Source of the DNA: Vibrio metschnikovii CIP 69.14
Lineage (GTDB): Bacteria > Pseudomonadota > Gammaproteobacteria > Enterobacterales > Vibrionaceae
NCBI RefSeq assembly: GCF_000176155.1
Contig: NZ_ACZO01000006.1
Location: 620,001 to 684,000, forward strand
Reading direction: 5' to 3'
DNA length: 64,000 nt
In this document: piece by piece, positions 34,975 through 44,446 of the stretch
How the letters are laid out: each line of letters opens with the position of its first letter
How positions within the stretch are numbered: the stretch's first letter is position 1
The notes under the pieces: generated by a model
Told to the model about the DNA's origin: nothing
Database searches by the model: none
What the model saw: the letters and a program-made list of their open reading frames with translations, nothing else
Translations under genes and position numbers: made by a program

Positions 34975-35973
34975 TTAACCAATAACTTTCACCGAATCAC
35001 GTACAATTAATTCAGGTGTTAATTTATGTTTTAAGGGATATTGTTGTTTGTTTACTAAGGCAAGTACGCCTTTCGCGGCCTCATGGCCCATTTCCATTAC
35101 TGGGAAGTTTACCGTGGTTAATCTTGGCCGTATGTGTTGGCTGTGAGTATCATTATCAAAACCCACGATGGAAAGATCGTCACCAATCACTAAGCCGCGC
35201 TCGGCTGCCACATCATAGACGGCGAGTGCAATATTATCATTTTGACAAAAAATTGCTGAAATCTCGGTATTCCTATCTAGTAAACGTCGCGCTGCCTCAT
35301 GATTGCCTTGGTGATCAAAACGTCCTTCAACCATCAGATTGGCGTCATAAGGAATAGCAAACTCAGCCAGTGCATTACGATATCCTTGTAAGCGGTCACG
35401 GCTATCGACTTTACTCAGTTGTCCAGTAATGCATGCGACTTTACGATGACCTCGCTCCAGCAAATGTTTAGTCGCTAGGTATCCGCCCAACTCATTATCA
35501 ATAAAAATACACTGTTCGGAAATTTCCGGGATATAGCGGTTGAGTATGATCGTAGCGTGTTGTTTTTCAACGACAGCAATTAATTCATCGTCAGATAGCG
35601 TATCCGAATGAATAATCAGTCCATCGACTTGCTTAGAACGTAGAAAATCAATCGAATCTTGTTCTTTACTATGGGATTCTTGACCACTAGTAACGATCAA
35701 ATGAATATTACTTTGTCTGACAACATTTTCCGCGTGATGCATTAATGGGCCATAAAAAGGACCATCAAGAGAGCCGACCAGCATGCCGATACTATTTGAA
35801 CGGCTGGATGCTAGAGCTTGAGCAAAAGCATTGGGTTTGTATCCCAGTTTTTCTATGGCTGCAAACACTTTCTTACGGTTGGCTTCTTTTACCGTAGGAT
35901 GGTTGTTCAATGCTCTTGATACTGTTGATTGAGAGACTTTTGCCAACTCGGATACTTCTTTTATGGTGATCAA
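34975..35973 (-). CDS. LacI-family repressor of the beta-glucan regulon
   Basis: The 332-residue regulator begins MITIKEVSELAKVSQSTVSRALNNHPTV, a LacI helix-turn-helix with hinge helix region at residues 50-60 (FAQALASSRSN), followed by a periplasmic-binding-like sugar domain (SIGMLVGSLDGPFYGPLM, FDNDTHSQHIRPRLTTV). It is divergent from the GH16 gene, with two operator copies in the shared 476 bp gap, so autoregulation is likely. The palindromic core with central CG at all sites is the type LacI proteins of the CcpA/PurR sort bind. The inducer is probably a glucan oligosaccharide; that is inferred from neighbours. Confidence 0.9.
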   Translation of the reverse strand: MITIKEVSELAKVSQSTVSRALNNHPTVKEANRKKVFAAIEKLGYKPNAFAQALASSRSNSIGMLVGSLDGPFYGPLMHHAENVVRQSNIHLIVTSGQESHSKEQDSIDFLRSKQVDGLIIHSDTLSDDELIAVVEKQHATIILNRYIPEISEQCIFIDNELGGYLATKHLLERGHRKVACITGQLSKVDSRDRLQGYRNALAEFAIPYDANLMVEGRFDHQGNHEAARRLLDRNTEISAIFCQNDNIALAVYDVAAERGLVIGDDLSIVGFDNDTHSQHIRPRLTTVNFPVMEMGHEAAKGVLALVNKQQYPLKHKLTPELIVRDSVKVIG

Positions 35974-36154
35974 TGGAACTCTCCTTAATTTTCTCTTTGA
36001 GTTCAGGCAGAGATTTTAATCTTGCCAGAGATTTTCACCTAGTGATATGACGAGTATCGTAATCGATATCCGAGATCGTTAAGACTAAGCGGCTTTTTAT
36101 ATGCCATGAAGTAAAAGTGTCTTATCTAGGATTATAATGTGATCTCAACATAAA

Positions 36155-36166
36155 GAAAGCGCTTGC
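36155..36166. promoter_or_regulatory. LacI-type operator 4 (variant)
   Basis: GAAAGCGCTTGC, one change from the consensus, lies 182 bp before the lacI-type gene start and 283 bp before the GH16 start. Together with operator 5, 115 bp away, it makes a pair in the divergent region. No gene is seen in 35974-36448. Confidence 0.7.
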
Positions 36167-36269
36167 TTAATGAGGATTGTCACGTTTTTACCTAAGGTTA
36201 AGCGATAGAGTAAATGGAAAATTTCATTAGAGATAAGATTAGTTTTTATGTTTCCTCTTACAACAAAAA

Positions 36270-36281
36270 GAAAGCGCTTTC
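36270..36281. promoter_or_regulatory. LacI-type operator 5, before the GH16 gene
   Basis: GAAAGCGCTTTC within AAAAAGAAAGCGCTTTCTTTTTT, about 170 bp before the GH16 start and 297 bp from the regulator start. The flanks AAAA/TTTT match those of operator 1. Confidence 0.8.
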
Positions 36282-36398
36282 TTTTTTGAGTTTCACGGCC
36301 GTTCATTTCTCCGCGACTTTCAGGTGTAGGTAAGCGGACAATAAGTGAATTCCTATAAGTATATAAACAATGTGAATAGGACGAGTGTAACTAATAGA

Positions 36399-36421
36399 TC
36401 GTCAAGTAGGAAGGGAATAGG
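36399..36421. repeat. Possible ERIC end fragment
   Basis: CGTCAAGTAGGAAGGGAATA matches the right end of the ERIC-type elements (CTTCAAGTAGGAAGGGTATA) at 17 of 20 positions. No other ERIC part is found upstream, so it would be a remnant, or a coincidence. Confidence 0.35.
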
Positions 36422-36448
36422 GATTTAGCATCAATGTAGGAAATAAAA

Positions 36449-38047
36449 ATGATAATAAATAATGATAATGGCATCAGCCAACTCGCACTAACCATAACGC
36501 TTGGTGGTTTACTCTTTGGCTGTATCCAAACAGACAAAGGCGAAGTTGGTACGGATTTTACTCAACATCAAAAACCATTGATATTGAAGAATATTCCGCT
36601 AGAACCTAGTCCAAAATGGCAACTAGTCTGGGCCGATGAGTTTGACGGGAGCGAAATCAACAAACGCAACTGGAGCTTAGAAGAGAACTGTTGGGGCGGT
36701 GGTAATAACGAGCAGCAATGTTATACCAAGCGTGCACGTAATGCTTATGTGCAAGATGGCTATTTGCACATTGTGGCGCACAAAGAGAGCTTTACTGGCT
36801 CAGATGATGCTGAGGGTAAACCAGGGATGAATAAAACGTTGCCGTTTACCTCGGCACGTCTGCGCTCTAAAGACAAGCGTGATCATAAATATGGCCGCTT
36901 TGAAATTCGCGCTAAATTACCATCTGGGCAGGGAACGTGGCCAGCGATTTGGATGCTGCCGACCGACAATAAATATGGCACTTGGGCGGCCTCTGGTGAA
37001 ATAGACATCATGGAAGCGGTCAACCTGAAAGCGCAATCCGATGCGCCGGGAGCGCAAGCGGGTGATCAAGAAAATCGCATTTACGGCAGTCTCCATTATG
37101 GTAAAACGTGGCCAGACAATGTCTACAGTGGTCAAGGTGCTTCGCTGCCAAACAGCATCAATCCAGCTGATGACTTCCACACCTACGCGATTGAATGGGA
37201 AGAAGGTGAAATCCGCTGGTACGTCGATAACATTCACTACGCGACACAAACGCAAGATGAGTGGTACAGCCAATACAAAGTCGATGGTGCTCTGGTCAAC
37301 GCCAAAGGCGCAGCACCGTTTGATGAGCGCTTTCATCTGCTGCTTAACCTTGCCGTGGGCGGCTCTTGGGCAGCCAATGCGAATGAAAAAGGTGTGGACA
37401 AGTCGGACTTTCCCAAAACCATGCTGGTCGATTACGTGAAAGTGTACCGCTGCTCGGCAGATCGCTGGAAAGGCAAAGGCTGTGCGACTGTCGGTGATCA
37501 GGCGGTGAAGGTCAAAGGGCATCAAGCTCCTGCGATTTTGGCGCAAGATGACCGCTACGCCGATGGGCCAAATTTAGATATTTTCTCCGACAGCCTTAAC
37601 AGTAATTTGGCCTACGGCAGTTACGACCCAATGGACATCGTTTCTCATCAAGAAGTGGCCGATGGCGAGCATGGCCAAGTGCTGAAGATCACCAAGCAAA
37701 ACGGGGCGGGCAACCTCTATTTCCGCTCACCGACCACCGATGTGAGCCACTGGTTAGAGAGTGGCGAGCTGATTTTTGATATCAAGGTCGAGTCGATGAC
37801 CGATGGCAGTGAGTTGATGGTGAAAATCGACAGTGGCTGGCCAAAAACCAGTGATATGACGGTGGAACTGCCACCGATTGGCCAGTGGGGTGAAGTGCGT
37901 ATTAAGCTGGCAGATTTGCTGGCGCAGTCCAATCGCTTTGCGGCTGGCAATAAAGCAGATCCAACCATGATCAATAACTTATTGGTGTTTGAACCTACGG
38001 CTGCGATGATAGTCAGTTTAGATAACATTCGTTTCGAAAAACGCTGA
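36449..38047 (+). CDS. GH16 family beta-glucanase (laminarinase type), lipoprotein
   Basis: The 532-residue protein has a lipoprotein signal (TITLGGLLFGC, cysteine at about residue 25, isoleucine at +2, so outer-membrane sorting is expected). A GH16 domain follows from about residue 55 (WQLVWADEFDGSEINKRNW) to residue 345. The catalytic signature GEIDIMEAV places the nucleophile and acid/base at E184 and E189 with D186 between. WPAIWMLP is the usual preceding strand. Residues about 365-532 form a beta-sandwich domain resembling the ExoP C-terminal/CBM type. It should cut beta-1,3-glucan at the cell surface. The gene is GC-richer than its neighbours from about 36.85 kb. Confidence 0.9.
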   Translation: MIINNDNGISQLALTITLGGLLFGCIQTDKGEVGTDFTQHQKPLILKNIPLEPSPKWQLVWADEFDGSEINKRNWSLEENCWGGGNNEQQCYTKRARNAYVQDGYLHIVAHKESFTGSDDAEGKPGMNKTLPFTSARLRSKDKRDHKYGRFEIRAKLPSGQGTWPAIWMLPTDNKYGTWAASGEIDIMEAVNLKAQSDAPGAQAGDQENRIYGSLHYGKTWPDNVYSGQGASLPNSINPADDFHTYAIEWEEGEIRWYVDNIHYATQTQDEWYSQYKVDGALVNAKGAAPFDERFHLLLNLAVGGSWAANANEKGVDKSDFPKTMLVDYVKVYRCSADRWKGKGCATVGDQAVKVKGHQAPAILAQDDRYADGPNLDIFSDSLNSNLAYGSYDPMDIVSHQEVADGEHGQVLKITKQNGAGNLYFRSPTTDVSHWLESGELIFDIKVESMTDGSELMVKIDSGWPKTSDMTVELPPIGQWGEVRIKLADLLAQSNRFAAGNKADPTMINNLLVFEPTAAMIVSLDNIRFEKR

Positions 38048-38067
38048 TCAAGACGCACTCTATCAAG

Positions 38068-38100
38068 CTCGTGGTGAAAATCACGGGTTTTTTTCGTTTT
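38068..38100 (+). terminator. Terminator after the GH16 gene
   Basis: CTCGTG (38068-38073) pairs with CACGGG (38082-38087, one G-T), followed by seven Ts. It lies 20 bp past the GH16 stop. Confidence 0.75.
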
Positions 38101-38175
38101 TAAGGGAAAAAACGGTTTGAAAGCGTTTTTGCCATTCATTGATCAGTGAAATATCAAATTGTGATTAATATCCGA

Positions 38176-38187
38176 GAAAGCGCTTTC
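38176..38187. promoter_or_regulatory. LacI-type operator 6, before the porin gene
   Basis: GAAAGCGCTTTC, 209 bp before the porin start at 38396. Together with operator 7 it brackets the likely promoter of the porin-GH3 unit. A weaker half-like TGAAAGCGTTTTTG occurs at about 38116. Confidence 0.8.
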
Positions 38188-38351
38188 TTTGATGAGGGTG
38201 ATCACGGTTTTATCTTAGAAGATCCTTTTATACTTACCTCGTACTGAACAAAGCGGTTGAAGCTTTTAATTTATTAGCTTCATTGCATAGTTGAACGTGA
38301 ATACTTGGTTTGCGTTCGTCATCGATGTTCAGATTTTTTATAAATAAAAAA

Positions 38352-38363
38352 GAAACCGCTTTC
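38352..38363. promoter_or_regulatory. LacI-type operator 7 (variant), at the porin start
   Basis: GAAACCGCTTTC, one change from the consensus, 33 bp before the porin ATG. Its position near or downstream of the transcription start fits repression by blocking initiation. Confidence 0.7.
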
Positions 38364-38395
38364 TTTAAGGGCTAATAATGGAACATGGAGTTAAT

Positions 38396-39679
38396 ATGAA
38401 ACTTTCTAAGCTTACCCTCGCTTGTCTCGTTGCGACTGCGGGTTTATCCGCAGCGCCAGTTGTTCACGCTGAAAAATCTGATGGTTTTGAGTTCCACGGT
38501 TACTTCCGTGCGGGTGCTCTCTATAGTAAAAACGACGATTTCAAGCGTTCAAAATTTCCAGCATCGAAAGAGCGTCTAGGCCGCTTGGGTATCGAATCGG
38601 ACAACCACTTTGAGCTTGCGCTACAGAAAAACTTTGAAAACGATGACGGGCAAAAAATTCGTATCAAAACACGCGTGGGTGCAGACAACGCACAGTCAGC
38701 CGGCAATAACCAGCTTGGCACCAACGCAGATGCGGCCAACAGCAGCATCGGTATGGTGGAAACTTTTGTTGAGTTTGATGGCGTCACCGAAACGGGCACG
38801 CTTTGGGGCGGCACGCGTTTCTACGGTAAAGATAACTATATTTTTATGACCGACTTCTTTTATACCGACATGTCTGGTACAGGTGTAGGTATTGAAGGCG
38901 TGGAATTGGGCGATTATAAATGGGACTTTGCTTATATTGCGAGTGATGATGCTGAAGGAAACTTCTGGGCAATTGATGCCAATAATCCAATGCATGCTGT
39001 TCATATAGGCGTTGATTTCGGAAATATTGAATTGCATGCCATGGGTAAATATTTACCAGATAACGTTGTCGATGGTACCAAATATTCGAGCAACGGTGTC
39101 GAGATGACTGCAATTGTCCATACCGAAAACGTATTTGGTCTATCTGATAAAGGCTTTACTAAGTATATAGCCCAAGTTGGTAAAGGTCTTGGTTCGGGTC
39201 AACTATTAGGTGGTACGTTGACAACATTCAATGCTTGGAAGCCCGGTAATGGGGGATTAGAAGGTCCTGCCAATATGAAAAAGGTGGAGAGCGGTGATGT
39301 TTCTGCAAGGGCTCTGGTATGGGGGGGATACTTTTTTGAAAACGGCATAAGCCTCTTCCACTCTATCCAAGGGCAATACAATGATTTAGATAAAGGAGGG
39401 AAAGATAGTTGGGCTTCGGCGATGATCCGCCCTTCTTTCCCTATATCCAATAATTTCTTCATCGCTACGGAAGCGGGTTTCCAATATAACAAATGGGAAG
39501 ATGCTAATGGCCTTGGTGATGATGCGACCAATTATAAATTCACGATAGCACCAACGATTATTGTACCGACTGGTTTTGGCCCAGCTCCAGAGATTCGCTT
39601 CCTTGCGACTTATCTAGATGGATCTCAGCGTGATAAATCTGATCTTTTAGTAGGTATTCAAGCGGATATGTGGTGGTAA
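38396..39679 (+). CDS. LamB-type maltoporin-family sugar porin
   Basis: From ATG 38396 (GGAG 6 bp upstream) the product begins MKLSKLTLACLVATAGLSAAPVVHA, a signal peptide that ends in AxA, followed by FEFHGYFRAGALYSKN. It ends in IQADMWW, with the terminal aromatic residue of outer-membrane barrels. The 427-residue length and N-terminal strand pattern fit the LamB family. By context it admits linear beta-glucan oligosaccharides through the outer membrane. Base composition changes inside the gene at about 38.86 kb (35 of 60 G+C at 38701-38760 versus 26 of 60 at 38941-39000), indicating a recombinant gene. Confidence 0.85.
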   Translation: MKLSKLTLACLVATAGLSAAPVVHAEKSDGFEFHGYFRAGALYSKNDDFKRSKFPASKERLGRLGIESDNHFELALQKNFENDDGQKIRIKTRVGADNAQSAGNNQLGTNADAANSSIGMVETFVEFDGVTETGTLWGGTRFYGKDNYIFMTDFFYTDMSGTGVGIEGVELGDYKWDFAYIASDDAEGNFWAIDANNPMHAVHIGVDFGNIELHAMGKYLPDNVVDGTKYSSNGVEMTAIVHTENVFGLSDKGFTKYIAQVGKGLGSGQLLGGTLTTFNAWKPGNGGLEGPANMKKVESGDVSARALVWGGYFFENGISLFHSIQGQYNDLDKGGKDSWASAMIRPSFPISNNFFIATEAGFQYNKWEDANGLGDDATNYKFTIAPTIIVPTGFGPAPEIRFLATYLDGSQRDKSDLLVGIQADMWW

Positions 39680-39710
39680 TCGATTTTTGAATTGTTAACT
39701 AACAACTCAG

Positions 39711-39752
39711 CTCAGCAGATATAGATGCAGGAAAGTCTACTGCTGAGTTTTG
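39711..39752 (+). terminator. Terminator after the porin gene
   Basis: CTCAGCAG (39711-39718) pairs with CTGCTGAG (39740-39747), followed by TTTTG. The loop is long (21 bases). It would attenuate read-through into the GH3 gene. Confidence 0.65.
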
Positions 39753-39851
39753 TTATGTCGTAATAGTAAATAAGCATAATGATTTGATAGAGGGGGTTAT
39801 AGAACAATGGGCAAGAGAACATGACTGAAAGACAATATTTAAAGGAGTGTT

Positions 39852-42668
39852 ATGAATAAAAAAGCGATTAAGCAAGCGCAAGCAGCTTTGACTAAAGTCA
39901 GTCGGCAAGCCGCGGTTGAAGGTATTGTATTGCTTAAGAATGACGATAATGCTTTACCCATTATGGCTCAAGAGACGGTATCTCTGTTTGGTCGTTGTCA
40001 AATCGATACGTATCGTAGTGGCACAGGATCAGGTGGTGCGGTGAACGTTCCCTATGCAATTAATGCGTTGCAAGGCTTACAAGCTTGCCCTCATATACGT
40101 CTTAATCAGTCATTAATCACCACATATCAAGATTGGCTAACAGAATATCCGTTTGATGATGGTGGTGGTGGTTGGGCTACCGAACCTTGGTTTCAGGAAG
40201 AGATGCCACTTAGCGAACAGTTGGTTTCTCAGGCAGCGGTCGAATCTGATAAAGCGATTATTTTTATTGGTCGTACCGCAGGAGAAGACAAAGATTATGC
40301 TGATGCAGCCGGGAGTTATCGTTTAACGGTTCTCGAAATGGAGATGCTCGATAAAGTATGTCGTCATTTTTCTTGTGTAATTATTGTGATGAATGTGACT
40401 AATATTATTGACATGTCATGGTTAAACACTTTATCGGATAGGCAATCGATAAAAGCGGTACTTTACAGTTGGGCTGCAGGAATGGAAGGCGGTCATGCAC
40501 TAGCAGATGTGCTTTCTGGTGCGACTTCTCCGAGTGGTCGTCTTACCGATACAATTGCTTATCGTTTGTCTGACTACCCGACGACAGAGCATTTTGGTCA
40601 CAAAGATTTTAACTTATACGCAGAAGATATTTACCTTGGCTATCGATACTTTGAAACCTTTGCTCCTGAAACTGTACAATTTGAATTTGGTGCAGGTTTG
40701 TCATATAGCCAATTTGAACGTCGTTTGGTGCGATGGTTATGGGATGAAAATCTGTCTGATGAATCATCAAGAGTGAATGATTTGCCAACACAAATTCATT
40801 TTGACGTTGAAGTTCGAAACGTTGGCTCAAAATTTACTAGTAAAGAAGTTATTCAACTTTATGTAGAAGCGCCACAAGGGAAATTAGGTAAACCGGTTAA
40901 AGTGTTATGTGGATTTACGAAAACCAATGCTATCTCGCCTAACGATCATGAAGTTGTTCGTATTTCTGTTCCGGTCGCTTCTTTAGCCTCTTATGATGAT
41001 AGTGGTGTCACTGGATACCGCAATAGCTATGTTTTGGAGGCTGGCGAGTATCGCTTTTATCTTGGTGGTAGTGTACGCCAAGCTGAATTCGTTGACGCTG
41101 TTTTAATAATTGAAAATACAGAATTAATTGAAGCGCTCAGTGAGGCTTGTGCTCCTATTCGCACATTTGAACGCCTTACTCCTTCTAAACGTTTAGCGAA
41201 TGGTATTTATCTACCAAGTTATCAATCTGTACCCAAGCGCTCAGTTGACTTAGCACAAAGGATACAGCAGAACTTACCCACGGACTGGGTGATAACTGGA
41301 GAGAGAGGATTGACTCTAGCTGATGTTAAGCAAGATAAAGCTAGCCTTAATGATTTCATCGCTCAGTTATCTCCTGAGCAACTAGCGATATTGGTCCGCG
41401 GAGAGGGTATGTGTAGCGCCAAAGTTACACCAGGAACAGCTGCTGCATTTGGCGGTGTTTGTTCCTCACTATTCGATTACGGTATTCCTGTCGTCGCGGC
41501 GGCGGATGGGCCGTCGGGTATTCGCATGGATAGTGGTCATCAAGCAACTCAAGTCCCTATTGGTACCTTGTTGGCTTGTACTTGGAATCTGGATCTCAAT
41601 CAGCAGCTCTATGCTTTACTTGGACAAGAAATGCAAGCCTATCAGATCGATACATTACTTGGACCTGGGATTAATCTCCATCGCCATCCCTTAAATGGTC
41701 GTAATTTTGAATATTTTTCAGAAGATCCATTACTGACAGGTTTAATTGCAGCAGCGCAGACATTAGGCTTACAACAAGCAGGAGTGTCAGCAACAATCAA
41801 ACATTTTGCCGCAAATGATCAAGAAACAGCACGTGTTGATGTGGATAGTGTTATGTCTGAGAGAGCGCTACGTGAGATTCACATCAAACCGTTTGAAATT
41901 GCGGTTAAACAAGGGGGCGTACGCAGCATAATGACAGCGTATAATCCGTTAAATGGCCACTGGACGGCATCAAATTATGATCTCAATACCACGATTTTAC
42001 GTGGTGAATGGGGTTATCAAGGTATTGTCATGACTGATTGGTGGGCTAAAATGAATCATCCTATTGAAGGTGGGGTAGCAACTAAAAATCACACGGCTTT
42101 TATGCTGCGAGCCCAAAACGATCTTTATATGGTGGTCGGTAACGATGTTGCAGAGCAAAACCCTATGCAAGATGATACTCAACAAGCGTTGGAAGCTGGC
42201 TATCTTACGCTGGGAGAGTTACAACGTACTGCGGCAAATATTTGTCGATTTATTATTGATACACCAGTGATGTCTCGTCCTTTACAAGCCTACCATCCAA
42301 TTAAATTCTTTCCATCATATTCAACGTTAGAGTTAGTGAATAATTCAGCACATCATATTGAACAGCTGATTAAATTGAATACTCAATGTTCGACAGAGTT
42401 TATTTTGCAGGTAAATCAACCCGGTGTGTATCAATGTATTGCGACGATGGTTTTTGCACGTAATGCACAAGCACAATCTTCGTGTAGCGTTAGTCTTAAT
42501 GATGTTTTTGCGCTGTCACTGCCTATTCACGGTACTAATGGTGATACGGTGATGATTGAAGGTTTAGAAGTACAGTTAGAGACTGGTTATTATCAGGTTG
42601 GAATTAATTTTGTGAAAAAAGGGGCTGAGTTAAAAACGCTGTCTTTTATGCGTAAAGATAACGTTTAA
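39852..42668 (+). CDS. GH3 beta-glucosidase with permuted domain order
   Basis: This 938-residue enzyme has its GH3 domains in swapped order. The alpha/beta C-domain (SRQAAVEGIVLLKNDDNALP; ADVLSGATSPSGRL) is at residues about 18-250, followed by a fibronectin-III-like domain (VEVRNVGSKFTSKEVIQLYV, about 320-420). The catalytic barrel is at about 500-800, with PGINLHRHPLNGRNFEYFSEDP, KHFAANDQE and the nucleophile D729 in GIVMTDWW. The C-domain acid/base glutamate is probably in RTAGEDKDY. There is no signal peptide, so it is cytoplasmic. It splits imported oligosaccharides to glucose. AAGGAG lies at a good distance from the start. The same permuted order is known in ruminal GH3 enzymes. Confidence 0.88.
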   Translation: MNKKAIKQAQAALTKVSRQAAVEGIVLLKNDDNALPIMAQETVSLFGRCQIDTYRSGTGSGGAVNVPYAINALQGLQACPHIRLNQSLITTYQDWLTEYPFDDGGGGWATEPWFQEEMPLSEQLVSQAAVESDKAIIFIGRTAGEDKDYADAAGSYRLTVLEMEMLDKVCRHFSCVIIVMNVTNIIDMSWLNTLSDRQSIKAVLYSWAAGMEGGHALADVLSGATSPSGRLTDTIAYRLSDYPTTEHFGHKDFNLYAEDIYLGYRYFETFAPETVQFEFGAGLSYSQFERRLVRWLWDENLSDESSRVNDLPTQIHFDVEVRNVGSKFTSKEVIQLYVEAPQGKLGKPVKVLCGFTKTNAISPNDHEVVRISVPVASLASYDDSGVTGYRNSYVLEAGEYRFYLGGSVRQAEFVDAVLIIENTELIEALSEACAPIRTFERLTPSKRLANGIYLPSYQSVPKRSVDLAQRIQQNLPTDWVITGERGLTLADVKQDKASLNDFIAQLSPEQLAILVRGEGMCSAKVTPGTAAAFGGVCSSLFDYGIPVVAAADGPSGIRMDSGHQATQVPIGTLLACTWNLDLNQQLYALLGQEMQAYQIDTLLGPGINLHRHPLNGRNFEYFSEDPLLTGLIAAAQTLGLQQAGVSATIKHFAANDQETARVDVDSVMSERALREIHIKPFEIAVKQGGVRSIMTAYNPLNGHWTASNYDLNTTILRGEWGYQGIVMTDWWAKMNHPIEGGVATKNHTAFMLRAQNDLYMVVGNDVAEQNPMQDDTQQALEAGYLTLGELQRTAANICRFIIDTPVMSRPLQAYHPIKFFPSYSTLELVNNSAHHIEQLIKLNTQCSTEFILQVNQPGVYQCIATMVFARNAQAQSSCSVSLNDVFALSLPIHGTNGDTVMIEGLEVQLETGYYQVGINFVKKGAELKTLSFMRKDNV

Positions 42669-42678
42669 ATCTGCCATT

Positions 42679-42720
42679 AAACGGTTTTATCGATAGTCAG
42701 TGAAACCGTTTTTTATTTTT
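42679..42720 (+). terminator. Terminator after the GH3 gene
   Basis: AAACGGTTT (42679-42687) pairs with AAACCGTTT (42703-42711), followed by a T-rich run. It closes the glucan locus. Confidence 0.85.
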
Positions 42721-42926
42721 TATGTTGTTTCAATGTATAACATTAAAAAAATTCATAATGTGAAATACAAAGTGGTCTTAAGAAAAGATTCGCCTTTACT
42801 TCTAACGTCATGAACAAAAGTTACAAAAGCTAAAGATAGTTACATTAATAGGAGGCTCAATATTCGATGTGTTAAGGGTTGTTAGAATGGCGGCATAATT
42901 TTAACAATCTAATAAAAAGGTAGAAT

Positions 42927-44210
42927 ATGTTAGCCAATAATGTGAACTCCCAAAAAGATAAGCGGATGATCAATATCATCTTTGCCTTATCGGCTGCTGT
43001 GATACTCTTTTCAACTCTGTCCAATAACTTACCAACGGGAATCATCGGCGCGATTGGCGTCATGGTCGTGGTTGGTTACATCCTTAATCTGATCGGTGAT
43101 AAAACGCCGATTATCAATCAATTTTTTGGTGGTGGGGCGATTGTCGTTATCTTTGGCTCTTCCTACCTTTTTCATAGTGGCATTATGCCGCATGAAACTA
43201 CGGAAACCGTGACTACCTTTGTTAAAGGTGGCGGATTTTTATCCTTCTTTATTGCCAGCTTAGTGACCGGTTCTATCTTAGGTATGGACACTCAAGTCTT
43301 AAAAAAAGCGGCGCTGAAATACATCCCAGTTATTTTGGGCGGTGTGGCGTGCGCTTTTTTATTTGCAGGCCTTGTCGGCAGCCTATTGGGTGAAGGATTC
43401 TTTTCATCGGTCATGTTGATTGCTTTGCCTATCATGGGCGGCGGCATGGGTGCTGGAGCGGTCCCTTTGGTTGAGATTATGTCGGGTAATACTGGTATGT
43501 CAGCCGAAATGCTGTTGTCGAAAATGGTCCCTGCATTAGCGATAGGTAACGCGATGGCCATTGTTATCGCTGGGCTACTGGATAAGTTGGGCAAAGTTTA
43601 CCCTTCATTAACGGGGAATGGACAACTGATCCGAGGGAACGCCGAGCAGCCAGTTGCGTCGGAAAATGAATCACCGATATCAATCAATGTCTTGGGGATA
43701 GGCGCACTGCTGGCAATCACCATGTATTTCGTTGGTACGATGTTGAGTGATGTGATCAGCATGCACCCTTACGCTTTAATGATTCTATTTGTCGCATTAG
43801 TCAAAGTTATGGGGCTGATTCCGCGTGAGTTAGAGAAAGCCGCTCACGGTTGGTACAAGTTTGTGGTTGATAACTTAACACCAGCGTTATTGGTAGGAAT
43901 TGGCGTGGCGTATACGGATCTTAATCAAATTCTCGCCTCATTGACGATGGTCTATTTCTTAATGGTTTTGGCAACCGTGCTCGGTGCGGTAGTTGGGGCC
44001 GCGTTGATTGGACGATTAATCGGTTTTAATCCTATTGAAGCAGCAATCACCGCCGGATTATGCATGGCAAACATGGGCGGAACGGGAGATGTGGCGGTGC
44101 TTGCAGCCAGCAAACGAATGGAGCTTATGCCTTTCGCACAAATTTCATCACGCATTGGTGGGGCTTTGATGCTAATCATGGCGACCTTTATCATTGAACT
44201 CTTAAAATAA
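42927..44210 (+). CDS. 2-hydroxycarboxylate transporter (CitS/MaeN type)
   Basis: The 427-residue membrane protein has eleven or so helices and two glycine-rich re-entrant loop motifs, ALPIMGGGMGAGAVPL near residue 170 and GLCMANMGGTGDVAVL near residue 385. These are the GGxG signatures of the 2HCT family (CitS citrate, MaeN malate, CimH). Sodium-coupled uptake of citrate or malate is expected. It precedes the Dcu-type transporter and a DcuS/CitA-type sensor system that probably controls both. AAAAAGGTAG serves as ribosome-binding site. Malate versus citrate cannot be decided here. Confidence 0.88.
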   Translation: MLANNVNSQKDKRMINIIFALSAAVILFSTLSNNLPTGIIGAIGVMVVVGYILNLIGDKTPIINQFFGGGAIVVIFGSSYLFHSGIMPHETTETVTTFVKGGGFLSFFIASLVTGSILGMDTQVLKKAALKYIPVILGGVACAFLFAGLVGSLLGEGFFSSVMLIALPIMGGGMGAGAVPLVEIMSGNTGMSAEMLLSKMVPALAIGNAMAIVIAGLLDKLGKVYPSLTGNGQLIRGNAEQPVASENESPISINVLGIGALLAITMYFVGTMLSDVISMHPYALMILFVALVKVMGLIPRELEKAAHGWYKFVVDNLTPALLVGIGVAYTDLNQILASLTMVYFLMVLATVLGAVVGAALIGRLIGFNPIEAAITAGLCMANMGGTGDVAVLAASKRMELMPFAQISSRIGGALMLIMATFIIELLK

Positions 44211-44446
44211 CGCCTTAGATTAACGCTTAACGGGTTAAGTTGTGTTAGTGATAGTTAGCACTATAATTATCAAGAGCATGATTGAGCTTCGATTTTACTT
44301 CAAGAAGGCACGATAGGCGTGATCGTATTTGGAGCGCGGTATTGGCTTTAGATTGACTGGCATTGATGACAGTCTCTGGGTACGCTCGCTCATCAGCTTA
44401 GTGGTTCCGACAAGCGTTTAATTGATTTCTCTATTAAGGAAAATAC

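Noticed and set aside
36917..37546. 209-residue minus-strand frame opposite GH16
   Set aside because: It is caused by the GC-richer composition of the GH16 gene, whose catalytic motifs are plain on the plus strand.
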